64,000 nt of DNA from Lacticaseibacillus sharpeae JCM 1186 = DSM 20505 (GCF_001436225.1 NZ_AYYO01000009.1:27043-91042); one strand, 5' to 3'; positions 33,932 through 42,613 are shown, counted from the first letter of the stretch. Translations and numbers: made by a program. The notes: generated by a model not told the origin, from the sequence alone.

Positions 33932-35146
33932 ATGCAGAAACTGCAGGTGACAAACCTCACCAAGATTTTTGGCGGGCATACGAAGCAAGTAACGGAAATG
34001 CTGCAGCAGGGCAAATCAAAACGGGAAATACTGCGGGCGACGGGGGCCACGGTGGGGGTCCACGACGCGACTTTTTCCGTCGCGGATGGTGAAATCTTCG
34101 TCATCATGGGCTTGTCTGGCTCGGGCAAATCCACCTTAATTCGCCTGCTCAACCGGCTAATTGAACCAACCAGCGGCAGCGTGTTTCTCGATGGTCAAGA
34201 TATTGCCCAGCTCGGCCGCAAAGAACTGCTCAATGTCCGCCGGCACAAAATCGCGATGGTGTTCCAGAACTTCGCCCTCTTCCCCAACCGCACCGTCCTC
34301 GCCAATGCGGCGTACGGCCTGGAAGTGCGCAAGGAACCGGCGGCAAAGCGTAACGCCCGAGCCATGGCGGCACTCAAACGGGTGGGGCTGGCCGGTTATG
34401 AGCAGCAGTATCCGCACCAGTTGTCTGGCGGGATGCAGCAACGCGTGGGCCTGGCGCGCGCATTAGCCAGCGATGCCGACGTGCTGCTCATGGACGAGGC
34501 GTTCTCCGCGCTTGATCCGCTGAACCGGAAGGACATGCAGGAGGAACTGCTGGAATTACAAAGTGAATTGCACAAGACAATCGTGTTCATCAGCCACGAC
34601 CTGAACGAAGCGTTGCGGCTGGCAAACCACATGCTGATTATGGATGATGGCGCCGTCGTTCAGGTCGGCACGCCCGAAGACATCTTGACGCATCCGGCCA
34701 ATGCGTACGTGGCCCGGTTCATCGAGGATGTCGACCGGACGCGGGTGATTACCGCCGGGGCCGTGATGATTCGGCCGTACACGGTCAATATCGATAGTGA
34801 CGGTCCGTACGTGGCGATGCGCCGGATGCGCGCCAACGAAGTATCAACGCTGCTCGTGACAGATGGGCACGGCCACCTGCTGGGGATGATTGACGCCCGT
34901 GACACGATGCAGCTGATTGAAAAACGCCGCGATGACGTCCAGCGGCTGGATACGATTGTGCAAAAGAATGTCCCAACGACCACCCCGGACACGCCGTTAA
35001 ATCAGTTGCTTAGTCAATTCGCTCAGACCGCACTGCCGATTGCCGTGCTGGATGACCAGCAACGGCTCAAGGGCGTGGTTATTCGCGGCGCCGTCTTCGC
35101 CGCAATGGCGCGGAAGGAGGTGCATGGTGATGTTGTGCATGATTAA
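33932..35146 (+). CDS. opuAA: Glycine betaine/proline ABC transporter ATPase with CBS domains
   Basis: 404-residue ATPase energising osmoprotectant import. Walker [12 protein letters not shown] (near residue 55), Q-loop VFQNFALFPNR, signature LSGGMQQRVGLARAL (near 168), Walker B VLLMDEAFSALDP (near 187), H-loop ISHDLNEAL. The insertion before Walker A (MLQQGKSKREILRATG) is specific to the OpuA/ProV branch. The C-terminal ~130 residues form a tandem CBS pair that senses ionic strength in this family. First gene of a three-gene operon overlapping opuAB by 17 bases. Confidence 0.94.
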   Translation: MQKLQVTNLTKIFGGHTKQVTEMLQQGKSKREILRATGATVGVHDATFSVADGEIFVIMGLSGSGKSTLIRLLNRLIEPTSGSVFLDGQDIAQLGRKELLNVRRHKIAMVFQNFALFPNRTVLANAAYGLEVRKEPAAKRNARAMAALKRVGLAGYEQQYPHQLSGGMQQRVGLARALASDADVLLMDEAFSALDPLNRKDMQEELLELQSELHKTIVFISHDLNEALRLANHMLIMDDGAVVQVGTPEDILTHPANAYVARFIEDVDRTRVITAGAVMIRPYTVNIDSDGPYVAMRRMRANEVSTLLVTDGHGHLLGMIDARDTMQLIEKRRDDVQRLDTIVQKNVPTTTPDTPLNQLLSQFAQTALPIAVLDDQQRLKGVVIRGAVFAAMARKEVHGDVVHD

Positions 35147-35984
35147 ACTCGCCCCGTTGCCGCTGGCCAAGTGGGTCGACGCGCTGGTCGCCTGGCTGGC
35201 TAAATTTGCGGGCTTTTTCAACTTCATCACGAATATCATCGCGGGGATTAACAACGCGATTCAGTGGCTGTTTGATCTATTGCCCATCCCCGTATTTATT
35301 GTCGTGATTCCCCTGCTTACGTGGCTGGTAACTAGAAAATCTGGGTTGCACTGGCAACTGTTTGCCTTTGAAATCCTGGGACTGCTACTGATTTGGAACC
35401 TCGGTTACTGGCGCGACATGACGCAAACCATTGCGCTCGTGCTGACCGCGAGCATCATTGCCCTGGTGCTCGGCATTCCGCTGGGTATCTGGATGGCGAA
35501 GAGCAACCTGGTGGAAGCCATCGTCAAACCGGTACTGGACTTCATGCAAACCATGCCGGCATTCGTGTACCTGATTCCGGCGGTCGCATTCTTCGGGATT
35601 GGGACGGTGCCCGGCGTGATTTCCGCTTTGATTTTTGCGATGCCGCCAGTGGTGCGGATGACCAACCTCGGGATTCGCGAGGTGCCGGCGGACTTGATTG
35701 AAGCCGCCGAGGCGTACGGGTCGACTTCCTGGCAGAAGTTGATCAAGGTGCAACTGCCGCTTGCCCGCAAGTCGCTCATGGCGGGCGTGAACCAGACGAT
35801 GATGCTGGCACTGTCGATGGTCGTGACCGCATCGATGATTGGGGCGATGGGTCTGGGCGAGAAGGTCTACTTTGCGGTCGGTCGGAATGACGCCGGCAGT
35901 GGATTCACGGCCGGGCTGGCCATCGTGATTGTGGCCATCATCCTGGACCGGATTACCCAGAGTGCAAACCAGAAGGACGGGTGA
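35130..35984 (+). CDS. opuAB: Glycine betaine ABC transporter permease
   Basis: About 284 residues with six or more helices and the ProW-type coupling loop VPADLIEAAEAYGSTSWQKLIKVQLP split around EAAxxYG (near residue 190). LDFMQTMPAFVYLIPAVAFF is the diagnostic ProW/OpuAB stretch. I chose ATG 35130, ten bases after GGAAGGAGG; ATG 35124 is also in frame. The gene begins inside the 3' end of opuAA, indicating translational coupling. Confidence 0.93.
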   Translation: MLCMIKLAPLPLAKWVDALVAWLAKFAGFFNFITNIIAGINNAIQWLFDLLPIPVFIVVIPLLTWLVTRKSGLHWQLFAFEILGLLLIWNLGYWRDMTQTIALVLTASIIALVLGIPLGIWMAKSNLVEAIVKPVLDFMQTMPAFVYLIPAVAFFGIGTVPGVISALIFAMPPVVRMTNLGIREVPADLIEAAEAYGSTSWQKLIKVQLPLARKSLMAGVNQTMMLALSMVVTASMIGAMGLGEKVYFAVGRNDAGSGFTAGLAIVIVAIILDRITQSANQKDG

Positions 35985-35988
35985 GGAC

Positions 35989-36891
35989 ATGCATGTGTGG
36001 CAAAAAGTGTGTGGCGTTGCGGTTGTTTTGCTGCTACTATTGCCGGTCATGAGTTCCTGCAATACCAGCGTCGCCCAGTACAATCCGCGGCGCAGCCTGG
36101 GCAAGCAGGTTAATTACACCATCACGGGCATTGACGCGGGTTCGGGGGAGATGGCGGCGACGCAGCGGGTACTCCGGCGCTACGGATTAGACAAACGCAA
36201 ATGGCAACTGCAAACCAGTTCGACGGCGGCGATGACCACCCAGCTAGGCCGCGCGATTAAAAACCGGCAGCCGATTGTGGTGACGGGGTGGCAGCCCCAC
36301 TGGATGTTTACCAAGTACAAGTTGAAGTTCTTGCGCGACCCGCGCAACGTGTACGGGGCGGCGGAGAACATTCACACAATCGGTCGGGTTGGTCTGCGCC
36401 GGGATGAACCCGCTGCATACACGGTGCTGGACCGTTTCTACTGGACCCCAACGGAGATGTCGGCGGTGATGATGCAGGTCAACAACGGGGTGGCACCGGC
36501 CGCGGCGGCTAAGCACTGGCTGGCCGCCCACCCAGCTAAGCTAAAACAATGGGTGCGCGGCGTGCCCCACGTGCGGGGGCGCACCATTAAAATGACTTAT
36601 GTTGCCTGGGATTCCGAGATTGCCTCGAGCAATGTCGCCGCCGCGGCGTTGCGGCATGTGGGCTACAAGGTTACCCTCCAGTCAATGGAGATGCAACCGA
36701 TGTGGGCGGCGGTGGCCACTGGGGCGGCGGATGCGATGACCTGCGCGTGGTTGCCGAATACGTCCGGCCGTTATTTTCACGATTATCGGGACCAGGTGAC
36801 GGATATGGGCGTGAACTTACGTGGCGCGCAGGTTGGCCTAGTGGTGCCGCGGTACATGAAGAATATCAACTCGATTACGGATTTACGGTAA
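35989..36891 (+). CDS. opuAC: Glycine betaine-binding lipoprotein
   Basis: 300-residue extracellular substrate-binding protein of the OpuAC family. N-terminal signal with lipobox VMSSC, Cys at about residue 20, so it is membrane-anchored rather than fused to the permease as in Lactococcus. Family features: DAGSGEMAATQRVLRRYGL, VVTGWQPHWMFTKYKLKFL (Trp residues that build the aromatic cage for the trimethylammonium group) and MTCAWLPNTSG. ATG 35989 follows GGTGAGGAC four bases after the opuAB stop. Confidence 0.93.
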   Translation: MHVWQKVCGVAVVLLLLLPVMSSCNTSVAQYNPRRSLGKQVNYTITGIDAGSGEMAATQRVLRRYGLDKRKWQLQTSSTAAMTTQLGRAIKNRQPIVVTGWQPHWMFTKYKLKFLRDPRNVYGAAENIHTIGRVGLRRDEPAAYTVLDRFYWTPTEMSAVMMQVNNGVAPAAAAKHWLAAHPAKLKQWVRGVPHVRGRTIKMTYVAWDSEIASSNVAAAALRHVGYKVTLQSMEMQPMWAAVATGAADAMTCAWLPNTSGRYFHDYRDQVTDMGVNLRGAQVGLVVPRYMKNINSITDLR

Positions 36892-36918
36892 CGGGAAAGT
36901 GCAGCAGCAAGTTGCTCA

Positions 36919-36953
36919 AGGCCCGGCAAGCTGACAATTGCCGGGTCTTTTTT
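36919..36953 (+). terminator. Intrinsic terminator after the opuA operon
   Basis: GCCCGGCAA pairs with TTGCCGGGT, followed by six T. Confidence 0.82.
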
Positions 36954-37024
36954 GGTCGCAATTCCGCGCTGCTGCATGGGTATGCTACAATTAAGAAAAA
37001 TCTACGGGGGAGGATCTTCCCGAA

Positions 37025-37624
37025 ATGAATCATTACTATACTAATGACCCTGATTTGGAGCACAACGAACACAGCTTCAACTTCGATCTGGGTGGCCACA
37101 GCTTGCACTTCACCACCGACAATGGTGTTTTTTCGAAGCACACCATCGACTTTGGTAGTCGGGTGCTGATCGAAACCGTCCTGAACCAGGAAAACTTACC
37201 GGCGGGGGACATTCTGGATGTCGGTTGTGGGTACGGGCCAATTGGGATTGCGCTGGCGAAAACGCTGGGGCGCAACGTGACCATGAGTGACGTGAACGAA
37301 CGTGCAATGGCCCTGGCTAAGCGCAACGCCGAAGCCAACGGAGTAACGGCCCAGACAACCATTATTGAGTCGTCGGCCTACGCGAACATTACCGGCGAGT
37401 TTGGTTTCATCGTGACTAACCCGCCCGTACGTGCGGGGAAGGCGGTTGTCAGTGCCATTATCAGTGGGGCCTTTGACCATCTGGTTGCGGGCGGCGAAGT
37501 GTTCGTGGTGCTGCAGAAGAAGCAGGGCGCACCGAGTGCCAAGAAGCTGCTCGATGCGACGTTTGGTAATGCAGACGTGCTCAAGAAGGACGCCGGTTAT
37601 TACATTTTGCACGCGGTTAAGTAG
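37025..37624 (+). CDS. Class I SAM methyltransferase, RsmC/YbxB type
   Basis: 199-residue methyltransferase of the RsmC family, which methylates guanine in 16S rRNA. Motif I is DILDVGCGYGPIGIALA (near residue 63), the SAM acidic loop is MSDVNERAM, and the catalytic motif is FIVTNPPVRAGK (near 130; NPP-F/V/I as in N2-guanine methyltransferases). Only the catalytic half of E. coli RsmC is present, as is usual in Firmicutes. GGGGGAGG precedes the ATG. Ten bases before tadA, forming an RNA-modification operon. Confidence 0.88.
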   Translation: MNHYYTNDPDLEHNEHSFNFDLGGHSLHFTTDNGVFSKHTIDFGSRVLIETVLNQENLPAGDILDVGCGYGPIGIALAKTLGRNVTMSDVNERAMALAKRNAEANGVTAQTTIIESSAYANITGEFGFIVTNPPVRAGKAVVSAIISGAFDHLVAGGEVFVVLQKKQGAPSAKKLLDATFGNADVLKKDAGYYILHAVK

Positions 37625-37633
37625 GAGGCCATC

Positions 37634-38329
37634 ATGTTAGCAACCCCAGAAGAAGTGGAAAAATACATGCAGGCTGCTTTGCGGGAGGCCCGCGACGCCA
37701 AGATTATTGGCGAAGTGCCAATTGGTGCGGTGATTGTGCATGACGGCAAAATCATTGCGCGGGGGCACAACATGCGTGAACACAGCCAAAACGGGATGCA
37801 TCACGCCGAAATCCTTGCGATTCAGGAAGCGTGTCTGGTTGAACACACGTGGCGGCTGGAAGATTGTGAGCTGTTCGTGACCCTAGAGCCGTGCCCGATG
37901 TGTGCGGGGGCGATGATTAACAGCCGGATTGCGAACTGCTACTGGGGCGCGGCCGACCCCAAAGCCGGAGCAGCCGGGTCGATTGTGAACCTGCTGACCG
38001 ACACTCGGTTTAACCACCAAGTTGGCTCAATCGGTGGGGTGCTCGCCGAAGACAGTGCGAACCTGCTCCAAGACTTTTTCCAGCAGATTCGGGCTAAGCG
38101 CAAGGCCGCTAAACAAGCAGCCAAGGACGCCCGGGCGGTGGCCAGTAACGATGCCGAGGCGGGTGTGATTGCCGAAGACCCGAGCGATGACGTCGATGCC
38201 CGCATTATCCAGACCGACCCCGAAAAGGAAGTCACCGGGCTCGCGGCGCTCGAACTGGCAGCCAAGGCAGCTGAGCGGCGGGAGGCTAAGCAGGCGGCAA
38301 GTGCAAGTCAGCCTGAGCCTAAAGACTGA
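37634..38329 (+). CDS. tadA: tRNA-specific adenosine deaminase with long C-terminal extension
   Basis: Deaminates A34 to inosine in tRNA-Arg(ACG). Zinc and catalytic motifs are GMHHAEILAIQEA (HAE, near residue 56) and TLEPCPMCAGAMINSRI (PCxxC, near 83). The catalytic domain ends near residue 155. The remaining ~75 residues are Ala-, Lys-, Asp- and Glu-rich and low complexity (AKRKAAKQAAKDARAVAS onward), absent from the typical ~150-170-residue enzyme. GTAGGAGG precedes the ATG. Directly upstream of the SRP RNA gene, a common Firmicute neighbourhood. Confidence 0.95.
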   Translation: MLATPEEVEKYMQAALREARDAKIIGEVPIGAVIVHDGKIIARGHNMREHSQNGMHHAEILAIQEACLVEHTWRLEDCELFVTLEPCPMCAGAMINSRIANCYWGAADPKAGAAGSIVNLLTDTRFNHQVGSIGGVLAEDSANLLQDFFQQIRAKRKAAKQAAKDARAVASNDAEAGVIAEDPSDDVDARIIQTDPEKEVTGLAALELAAKAAERREAKQAASASQPEPKD

Positions 38330-38369
38330 TATTTGCGGTCAGAACGTGACAATATTCAGTGGGGCGTGC

Positions 38370-38375
38370 TATAAT
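38370..38375 (+). promoter_or_regulatory. -10 element of the SRP RNA promoter
   Basis: TATAAT preceded by GTGACA 18 bases upstream (about 38346-38351). Confidence 0.65.
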
Positions 38376-38381
38376 TACTCT

Positions 38382-38475
38382 TGCCGAAAGGTCATAAGGC
38401 AATGGGGCGCTTCTGAATCGTGTCAGGTCCGGAAGGAAGCAGCACTAAGGTTGATGCAACATGTGCCTTTTGTTT
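38382..38475 (+). ncRNA. ffs: Signal recognition particle RNA, small bacterial type
   Basis: The conserved domain IV core GTGTCAGGTCCGGAAGGAAG, followed by CAGCA, is at about 38420-38444. Flanking AAGGCA-A-TG (38396-) and CAT-G-TGCCTT (to about 38470) close the hairpin. Forms the RNA scaffold for Ffh in membrane targeting. Exact ends are estimated from the promoter and from the end of the hairpin. Confidence 0.93.
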
Positions 38476-38488
38476 TGAATATAGAGGG

Positions 38489-38513
38489 GGTCGTCCAACT
38501 GGGCGGCCTTTTT
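38489..38513 (+). terminator. Terminator after ffs
   Basis: GGTCGTCC pairs with GGGCGGCC through two G-T pairs, followed by five T. Confidence 0.7.
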
Positions 38514-38548
38514 AGTAGCTTGCTGTAAATCCGGAATCGAGGCCCCTA

Positions 38549-39409
38549 TTGAAGCATTTCACATTCACGCTGGTTGCAGAACACGCCACGACGGTCAAAC
38601 GCCTCTTAGCAACGGCGGGCGTTTCGCACCGCTTGTTCAAGCGGCTAGTCGAAGGCCAGCACATTCGTCTGAACCAGCGAATTGTCGCGAACGTGCCGGT
38701 GGCCCAAGGCACGTCCGTCACGTTTACACTGCCTGAAGATGGCGGTGTTACTGTGACGCACGGACCACTGGCGGTGGTGCACGAAGACGCCAACTGGCTC
38801 ATCGTGCACAAGCCAGTTGGGCTCAGCAGCGTGCCCGGTCCGGCCAACCCGGATGCCAGTTTGCTCAACTTAGTGGCCGGGTACCTCACGGATGCAGGTT
38901 ATGCGGGCGTGCAACCGGCCATTATTACCCGGCTGGACCGCGATACTGCGGGGCTGGTACTCGTCGCCAAGCACCCATTCGCTCAGGGCCGCCTGGATCA
39001 ACTCGGAGCGGCGATGCAGCTCACGAAACATTACACAGCGTTAGCCAGCGGGGTGCTGGCCGAAAACTGGGGGCGCATCGATCGACCATTGGGCGCTGCC
39101 CCAGACGGTATTCACCAGGAAGTACGCGGGGATGGCAAAGATGCGCGGACAGACTACGTTATCAAGCAGCGCGGCGCAACCAACACGCTGCTTGAACTCC
39201 ACTTGCTGACGGGGCGGACGCACCAGATTCGGGTGCACCTGGCTGCGGCCGGGCACCCGCTGGTCGGGGATGCGCTGTATGGCGGCTCAACGGCGCAGAT
39301 TCAGGGGCAGTGCCTGGTGGCCACGCACCTGAGTTTCACCGATCCCTTCACCCAGCAGCAAGTCACCGCGGACATTGATTATCCGCAGCAATGGCGCGAA
39401 TTACTCTAA
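38549..39409 (+). CDS. RluA/RluD-family pseudouridine synthase
   Basis: 286-residue RNA-modifying enzyme. An N-terminal S4-like RNA-binding segment (residues ~15-60) precedes the catalytic domain, with IITRLDRDTAGLVLVAKH containing the catalytic Asp (near residue 133) and LLTGRTHQIRVHLAAAGHPLVGDALYG split around RTHQIRVH (near 225). Start is TTG 38549, six bases after GAGG. Which uridine is modified cannot be told from sequence. Confidence 0.92.
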   Translation: MKHFTFTLVAEHATTVKRLLATAGVSHRLFKRLVEGQHIRLNQRIVANVPVAQGTSVTFTLPEDGGVTVTHGPLAVVHEDANWLIVHKPVGLSSVPGPANPDASLLNLVAGYLTDAGYAGVQPAIITRLDRDTAGLVLVAKHPFAQGRLDQLGAAMQLTKHYTALASGVLAENWGRIDRPLGAAPDGIHQEVRGDGKDARTDYVIKQRGATNTLLELHLLTGRTHQIRVHLAAAGHPLVGDALYGGSTAQIQGQCLVATHLSFTDPFTQQQVTADIDYPQQWRELL

Positions 39410-39430
39410 CGGGCGCACCCGCTTTTGTTT
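39410..39430 (+). terminator. Weak terminator after pseudouridine synthase
   Basis: CGGG-CGCA-CCCG followed by CTTTTGTTTT. Only four base pairs in the stem. Confidence 0.4.
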
Positions 39431-39457
39431 TATTCACGGTTAACACCGCCGCGCTAC

Positions 39458-39485
39458 TTGACTTTCAGAGAAGATATTGTAAACT
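39458..39485 (+). promoter_or_regulatory. Promoter of rpmG
   Basis: TTGACT (39458-39463), 16-base spacer, TAAACT (39480-39485). Confidence 0.65.
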
Positions 39486-39520
39486 TAACTAGTTACTAAA
39501 CAGAAAGTGGGGTGAAATAG

Positions 39521-39670
39521 ATGCGTAACAACATTTTACTTGCATGTGCCGAGACCGGCGAACGTATCTACCTGACTTCCAAGAACAAGCGGAATACTCC
39601 TGACAAGCTTCAGCTGAAGAAGTACTCTCCAAAACTGCGCAAGCGCGTGGTATTCACCGAAGTTAAGTAG
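39521..39670 (+). CDS. rpmG: 50S ribosomal protein L33, zinc-independent form
   Basis: 49-residue ribosomal protein: starts [20 protein letters not shown] and contains [19 protein letters not shown], the L33 signature. Only one Cys is present, so the two CxxC zinc motifs of the zinc-binding paralogue are lost; such C-minus copies usually coexist with, or replace, the zinc form under zinc limitation. AAGTGGGGTG precedes the ATG. It has its own promoter and terminator. Confidence 0.95.
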   Translation: MRNNILLACAETGERIYLTSKNKRNTPDKLQLKKYSPKLRKRVVFTEVK

Positions 39671-39675
39671 TTAAT

Positions 39676-39723
39676 GATAGGGTAAGGCTCACATTTATGT
39701 GGCGCCTTACCCTATTTGTTTGC
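39676..39723 (+). terminator. Intrinsic terminator after rpmG
   Basis: ATAGGGTAAGGC pairs with GCCTTACCCTAT (inner CAC/GTG), followed by TTGTTT. Confidence 0.8.
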
Positions 39724-39793
39724 CCAACAACACTATTGACCGCAAAATTATGTGATTAACTACACAAGACTTAAAAAGGCGCACACAGCATAG

Positions 39794-39809
39794 ATTAGTT
39801 CCTACTAAT
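39794..39809. repeat. Short perfect inverted repeat before GNAT gene
   Basis: ATTAGT-TCCT-ACTAAT, 16 bases, in the AT-rich region upstream of the GNAT gene. Possible operator; no T-run. Confidence 0.4.
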
Positions 39810-39916
39810 TATTCGTTAAGAAATAAAAGGTGTAATTTTGGGCAAAGTTCTGGTACATTAACATATGGACGGTAGCGTCAACCAAAATTAAATACGCAGA
39901 TGGGTGGGTGATGTGC

Positions 39917-40417
39917 ATGGATGTTTCAGTTCGGCAATTAACTAACGCAGATGCGGCTGCGATTTGCGCGTACTCACGCATGCCGCAAGTGTACGTGCCA
40001 GCGGCGATGATTCCACCACACGATGCTGACGACGTACTTGCCCGCATCCGCAACTTCACCGATACCGATCAGATGTATGCAATTGTGACGGCAGATAACC
40101 AAACCGTCATCGGTAATATTGATTTATACTGGGAAATTGGTCCTGAGGGCGAACCCGACGTGACCGCGCGGGAGCTAGGGTACGCACTGAGTCCGGAATA
40201 CTGGCGGCGCGGGGTCATGACCTCCGCACTGCGGCAGGTACTGCGCCGCGCTTTCGCCGGGCCGGTCCAAGTTGTGCATGCCAGTGCGTATGCGTACAAC
40301 GTGGCGTCAATCAAGTTACTGACGAATTTGGGCTTTAGCCAGCAGGTTAACCCGCTGCAGCCAGACACAATCTATTTTAGTTGCAGCAAGTCCGAGTTCC
40401 AGGATGATTTTTCTTAA
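39917..40417 (+). CDS. GNAT family N-acetyltransferase
   Basis: About 166 residues starting MDVSVRQLTNADAAAICAYS, the GNAT opening. The acetyl-CoA-binding region is ELGYALSPEYWRRGVMTSAL (near residue 88), and ASAYAYNVASIKLLTNLGF (near 123) is the conserved late helix. ATG 39917 is best placed relative to GGGTGGGTG; in-frame GTG 39908 and ATG 39911 overlap it. Substrate unknown. Different subgroup from the RimJ/RimL-like enzyme at 19.7 kb. Confidence 0.83.
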   Translation: MDVSVRQLTNADAAAICAYSRMPQVYVPAAMIPPHDADDVLARIRNFTDTDQMYAIVTADNQTVIGNIDLYWEIGPEGEPDVTARELGYALSPEYWRRGVMTSALRQVLRRAFAGPVQVVHASAYAYNVASIKLLTNLGFSQQVNPLQPDTIYFSCSKSEFQDDFS

Positions 40418-40553
40418 ACAAAAGATGGCCGGGTGTGCGAAAACGGTCCAAAGACACGTTGTTTCCTGAAAGCACCCCACCGAAAAATGTCACAAAAGCG
40501 ATTTTCATGGGCGGAGTTGGGATTTAACCGCCCCGTAACTGTGACGAAAATGC

Positions 40554-40559
40554 TATAAT
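40554..40559 (+). promoter_or_regulatory. Extended -10 of the 40.6-kb gene
   Basis: TG-C-TATAAT (40551-40559) without a clear -35. Confidence 0.5.
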
Positions 40560-40598
40560 TAATGTATGTAAACAAGACTATACACCGGGGGTTTCCAG

Positions 40599-41150
40599 AT
40601 GGTTTCGCAGGAAGATTACACAGCATTGTACAAGAAGCGTCTCGCAATTATCGAAGACGATCCACAGTTCACCGTGCTCGCAAGCATGAACAAGCCAATG
40701 ACTGCTGGTGCGGACCGCGTTACGCAGTATATCGTGTACACGGATTTCAAGAAGGATGGACAGAAGGTTAAGACGGCCTCCATCTTTGTCTACACGCCAT
40801 TCAACAACATCGACAAGTACGGTCACTCCAAGGCCGACTTCCAGGCGCAGTTGTTGTTCGAATTGAACGAATGGGACGGCGTAATGCACATCACGGTTCT
40901 GGAAACGCTCGGCAGTGAAAGCCGCCTCGCATTCTTCGACTACCAAAACCACGGTCTGGCTCAGCTTGCATTGCACTCACTACTGAACCTCGCCAACAAG
41001 CTTAACGTTAAGACCATCAGTGGGAACATCAGTTCATTCGACAAGGAGAAGTTCGCCAAGATCGTGCACATCTTCGAGAAGTTCGAATTCGACGTCACCA
41101 TCAAGGACGCGGAACACGGCATCGGCCGCCTGAACAAGACATTAAGTTAA
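40599..41150 (+). CDS. Conserved hypothetical protein, 183 residues, function not recognised
   Basis: Soluble, mixed alpha/beta, no signal or membrane helix. The N-terminal ~40 residues look helical (MVSQEDYTALYKKRLAIIED), the middle has alternating strands (VTQYIVYTDFKKDGQ, ASIFVYTPFNN), and the C-terminus HSLLNLANKLNVKTISGNIS...FEKFEFDVTI has the layout of a GNAT-like or nucleotide-binding second half. GGGGG lies seven bases before the ATG. Monocistronic with a good promoter and a strong terminator. I cannot assign a family. Confidence 0.8.
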   Translation: MVSQEDYTALYKKRLAIIEDDPQFTVLASMNKPMTAGADRVTQYIVYTDFKKDGQKVKTASIFVYTPFNNIDKYGHSKADFQAQLLFELNEWDGVMHITVLETLGSESRLAFFDYQNHGLAQLALHSLLNLANKLNVKTISGNISSFDKEKFAKIVHIFEKFEFDVTIKDAEHGIGRLNKTLS

Positions 41151-41155
41151 AACCA

Positions 41156-41187
41156 AGACGCAGCCCACGTGGCTGCGTCTTTTTTTG
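41156..41187 (+). terminator. Intrinsic terminator after the 40.6-kb gene
   Basis: AGACGCAGCC pairs perfectly with GGCTGCGTCT, followed by T. Confidence 0.85.
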
Positions 41188-41200
41188 CCACGATTAAATG

Positions 41201-41229
41201 TTGACGGAAGCGGCGGCGCATGGTAGACT
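41201..41229 (+). promoter_or_regulatory. Promoter of the rplJ-rplL operon
   Basis: TTGACG (41201-41206), 17-base spacer, TAGACT (41224-41229) with TGG extension. Confidence 0.75.
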
Positions 41230-41234
41230 ACTCC

Positions 41235-41347
41235 TTGTGTTAAAAACTCTACCTAAGACTCAGGGGGCTTTGCCTTAATTTTCCTGCCGAGGTGGTATCG
41301 AACGATTCATGATACCTCTATGTCTTGGTGGACATGGAGTTTTTTTA
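41235..41347 (+). promoter_or_regulatory. Ribosomal protein L10 leader
   Basis: Structured 5'-UTR between promoter and rplJ, with GAGGTGGTATC/GATACCTC and the terminator-like CTCTATGTC/GACATGGAG followed by seven T (41316-41347). In Firmicutes the L10(L12)4 complex binds such a leader to attenuate its own operon. Position and features match that known element. Confidence 0.8.
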
Positions 41348-41388
41348 TATAAAAAATTCCACCACAATCTAATAGGAGGTGAAAACAC

Positions 41389-41895
41389 ATGAGTGAAGTA
41401 ATCATTGCTAAGAAGGCAGAAATCGTTGCCGGTATCACGGAACAGTTCAAGAACGCGGAATCCGCTGTTGTTGTTAACTACCGTGGTCTGACCGTTGCCG
41501 AAGTAACCGAACTGCGTAAGGAATTGCGTGAAGCAGGTGCCAAGATGGAAGTCATCAAGAACACCTACCTCCGTCGTGCCGCTGACGCTGCTGGTTTCGA
41601 AGGTCTGGACGATGTCTTCTCAGGCCCAACTGCTATTGCATTTGGTAGCTCCGAAGATGTTACGGCTCCTGCCCGCATCATGAAGAAGTTTGCCAAGCAG
41701 TTCGAAGCTCTTGAAATCAAGGGTGGTTTCATCCAGGGCAAGATCGCATCCCTGGAACAAATCGACGAACTCGCAGGTCTTCCAGACCGCGATGGCATGC
41801 TTTCCATGCTTCTGTCTGTTCTGCAGGCACCAGTTCGCAACGTGGCATACGCCGTCAAGGCTGTTGCCGAAAAGGGCGAAGAACCAGCAGCCTAA
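41389..41895 (+). CDS. rplJ: 50S ribosomal protein L10
   Basis: 168-residue stalk base protein that anchors L7/L12 dimers. Starts [40 protein letters not shown] is the conserved N-terminal RNA-binding part, and the C-terminal helix [20 protein letters not shown] carries L12 dimers. AGGAGGTG precedes the ATG. The genes rplK and rplA, often just upstream in Firmicutes, are not here. Confidence 0.98.
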   Translation: MSEVIIAKKAEIVAGITEQFKNAESAVVVNYRGLTVAEVTELRKELREAGAKMEVIKNTYLRRAADAAGFEGLDDVFSGPTAIAFGSSEDVTAPARIMKKFAKQFEALEIKGGFIQGKIASLEQIDELAGLPDRDGMLSMLLSVLQAPVRNVAYAVKAVAEKGEEPAA

Positions 41896-41960
41896 GTGCC
41901 GCTTGATTCAACCCGCAAGTTTCAAATACAATATTATTTATCAATTGGAGGAAACCAATC

Positions 41961-42329
41961 ATGGCATTGGACACACAAGCAATTGTCGACCAGCTTAAGG
42001 ATGCTACCATCCTCGAACTGAACGACCTCGTTAAGGCAATCGAAGACGAATTCGGCGTTACCGCTGCTGCTCCTGTAGCAGCTGCCGGTGCAGCAGCAGG
42101 TGCTGCTGAAGAAGCTAAGGACAGCTTCAACGTTGAACTGACCGAAGTAGGTCAGGAAAAGGTTAAGGTTATCAAGGAAGTTCGCGCTATTACCGGACTT
42201 GGCTTGAAGGACGCTAAGGGCCTTGTTGACGGCGCTCCTGCAAACGTCAAGGAAGACGTTGCAGCTGACGAAGCTAACAAGATCAAGGAACAGCTTGAAG
42301 CCGTTGGCGCAACCGTAACCCTTAAGTAA
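41961..42329 (+). CDS. rplL: 50S ribosomal protein L7/L12
   Basis: 122-residue stalk protein recruiting translation factors. N-terminal dimerisation helices ([20 protein letters not shown]), an Ala-rich hinge (residues 36-53) and the C-terminal factor-binding domain with [27 protein letters not shown] precedes the ATG. 65 bases after rplJ in the same operon. Confidence 0.98.
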   Translation: MALDTQAIVDQLKDATILELNDLVKAIEDEFGVTAAAPVAAAGAAAGAAEEAKDSFNVELTEVGQEKVKVIKEVRAITGLGLKDAKGLVDGAPANVKEDVAADEANKIKEQLEAVGATVTLK

Positions 42330-42347
42330 TTTATTACTTGATGGTTT

Positions 42348-42396
42348 AGCGGGTTCACGAAACCTCTTTTGGAGGCGGAGTGGACCCGCTTTTTTG
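42348..42396 (+). terminator. Terminator after rplL
   Basis: AGCGGGTTCAC pairs with GTGGACCCGCT around a CCTC/GAGG inner hairpin, then T. Confidence 0.8.
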
Positions 42397-42613
42397 TGCC
42401 GTTTTCGGGATGAAATTGTGTGCATTTGGCCCAGCATGCTGAGATTATCTTAAGTGTGTGGCCAGCTATTGGCAAAGTTTATGCGAGGTGTCACAATAGA
42501 TATGTTGCAGAATTTTTACAAAACCACGCAAATAACTACGCATAAACGCGTTGATAATCATGAACCGGGGCTAAATTCTCCGGACACCGAATTATTTCTT
42601 AGGAGGATCCACC

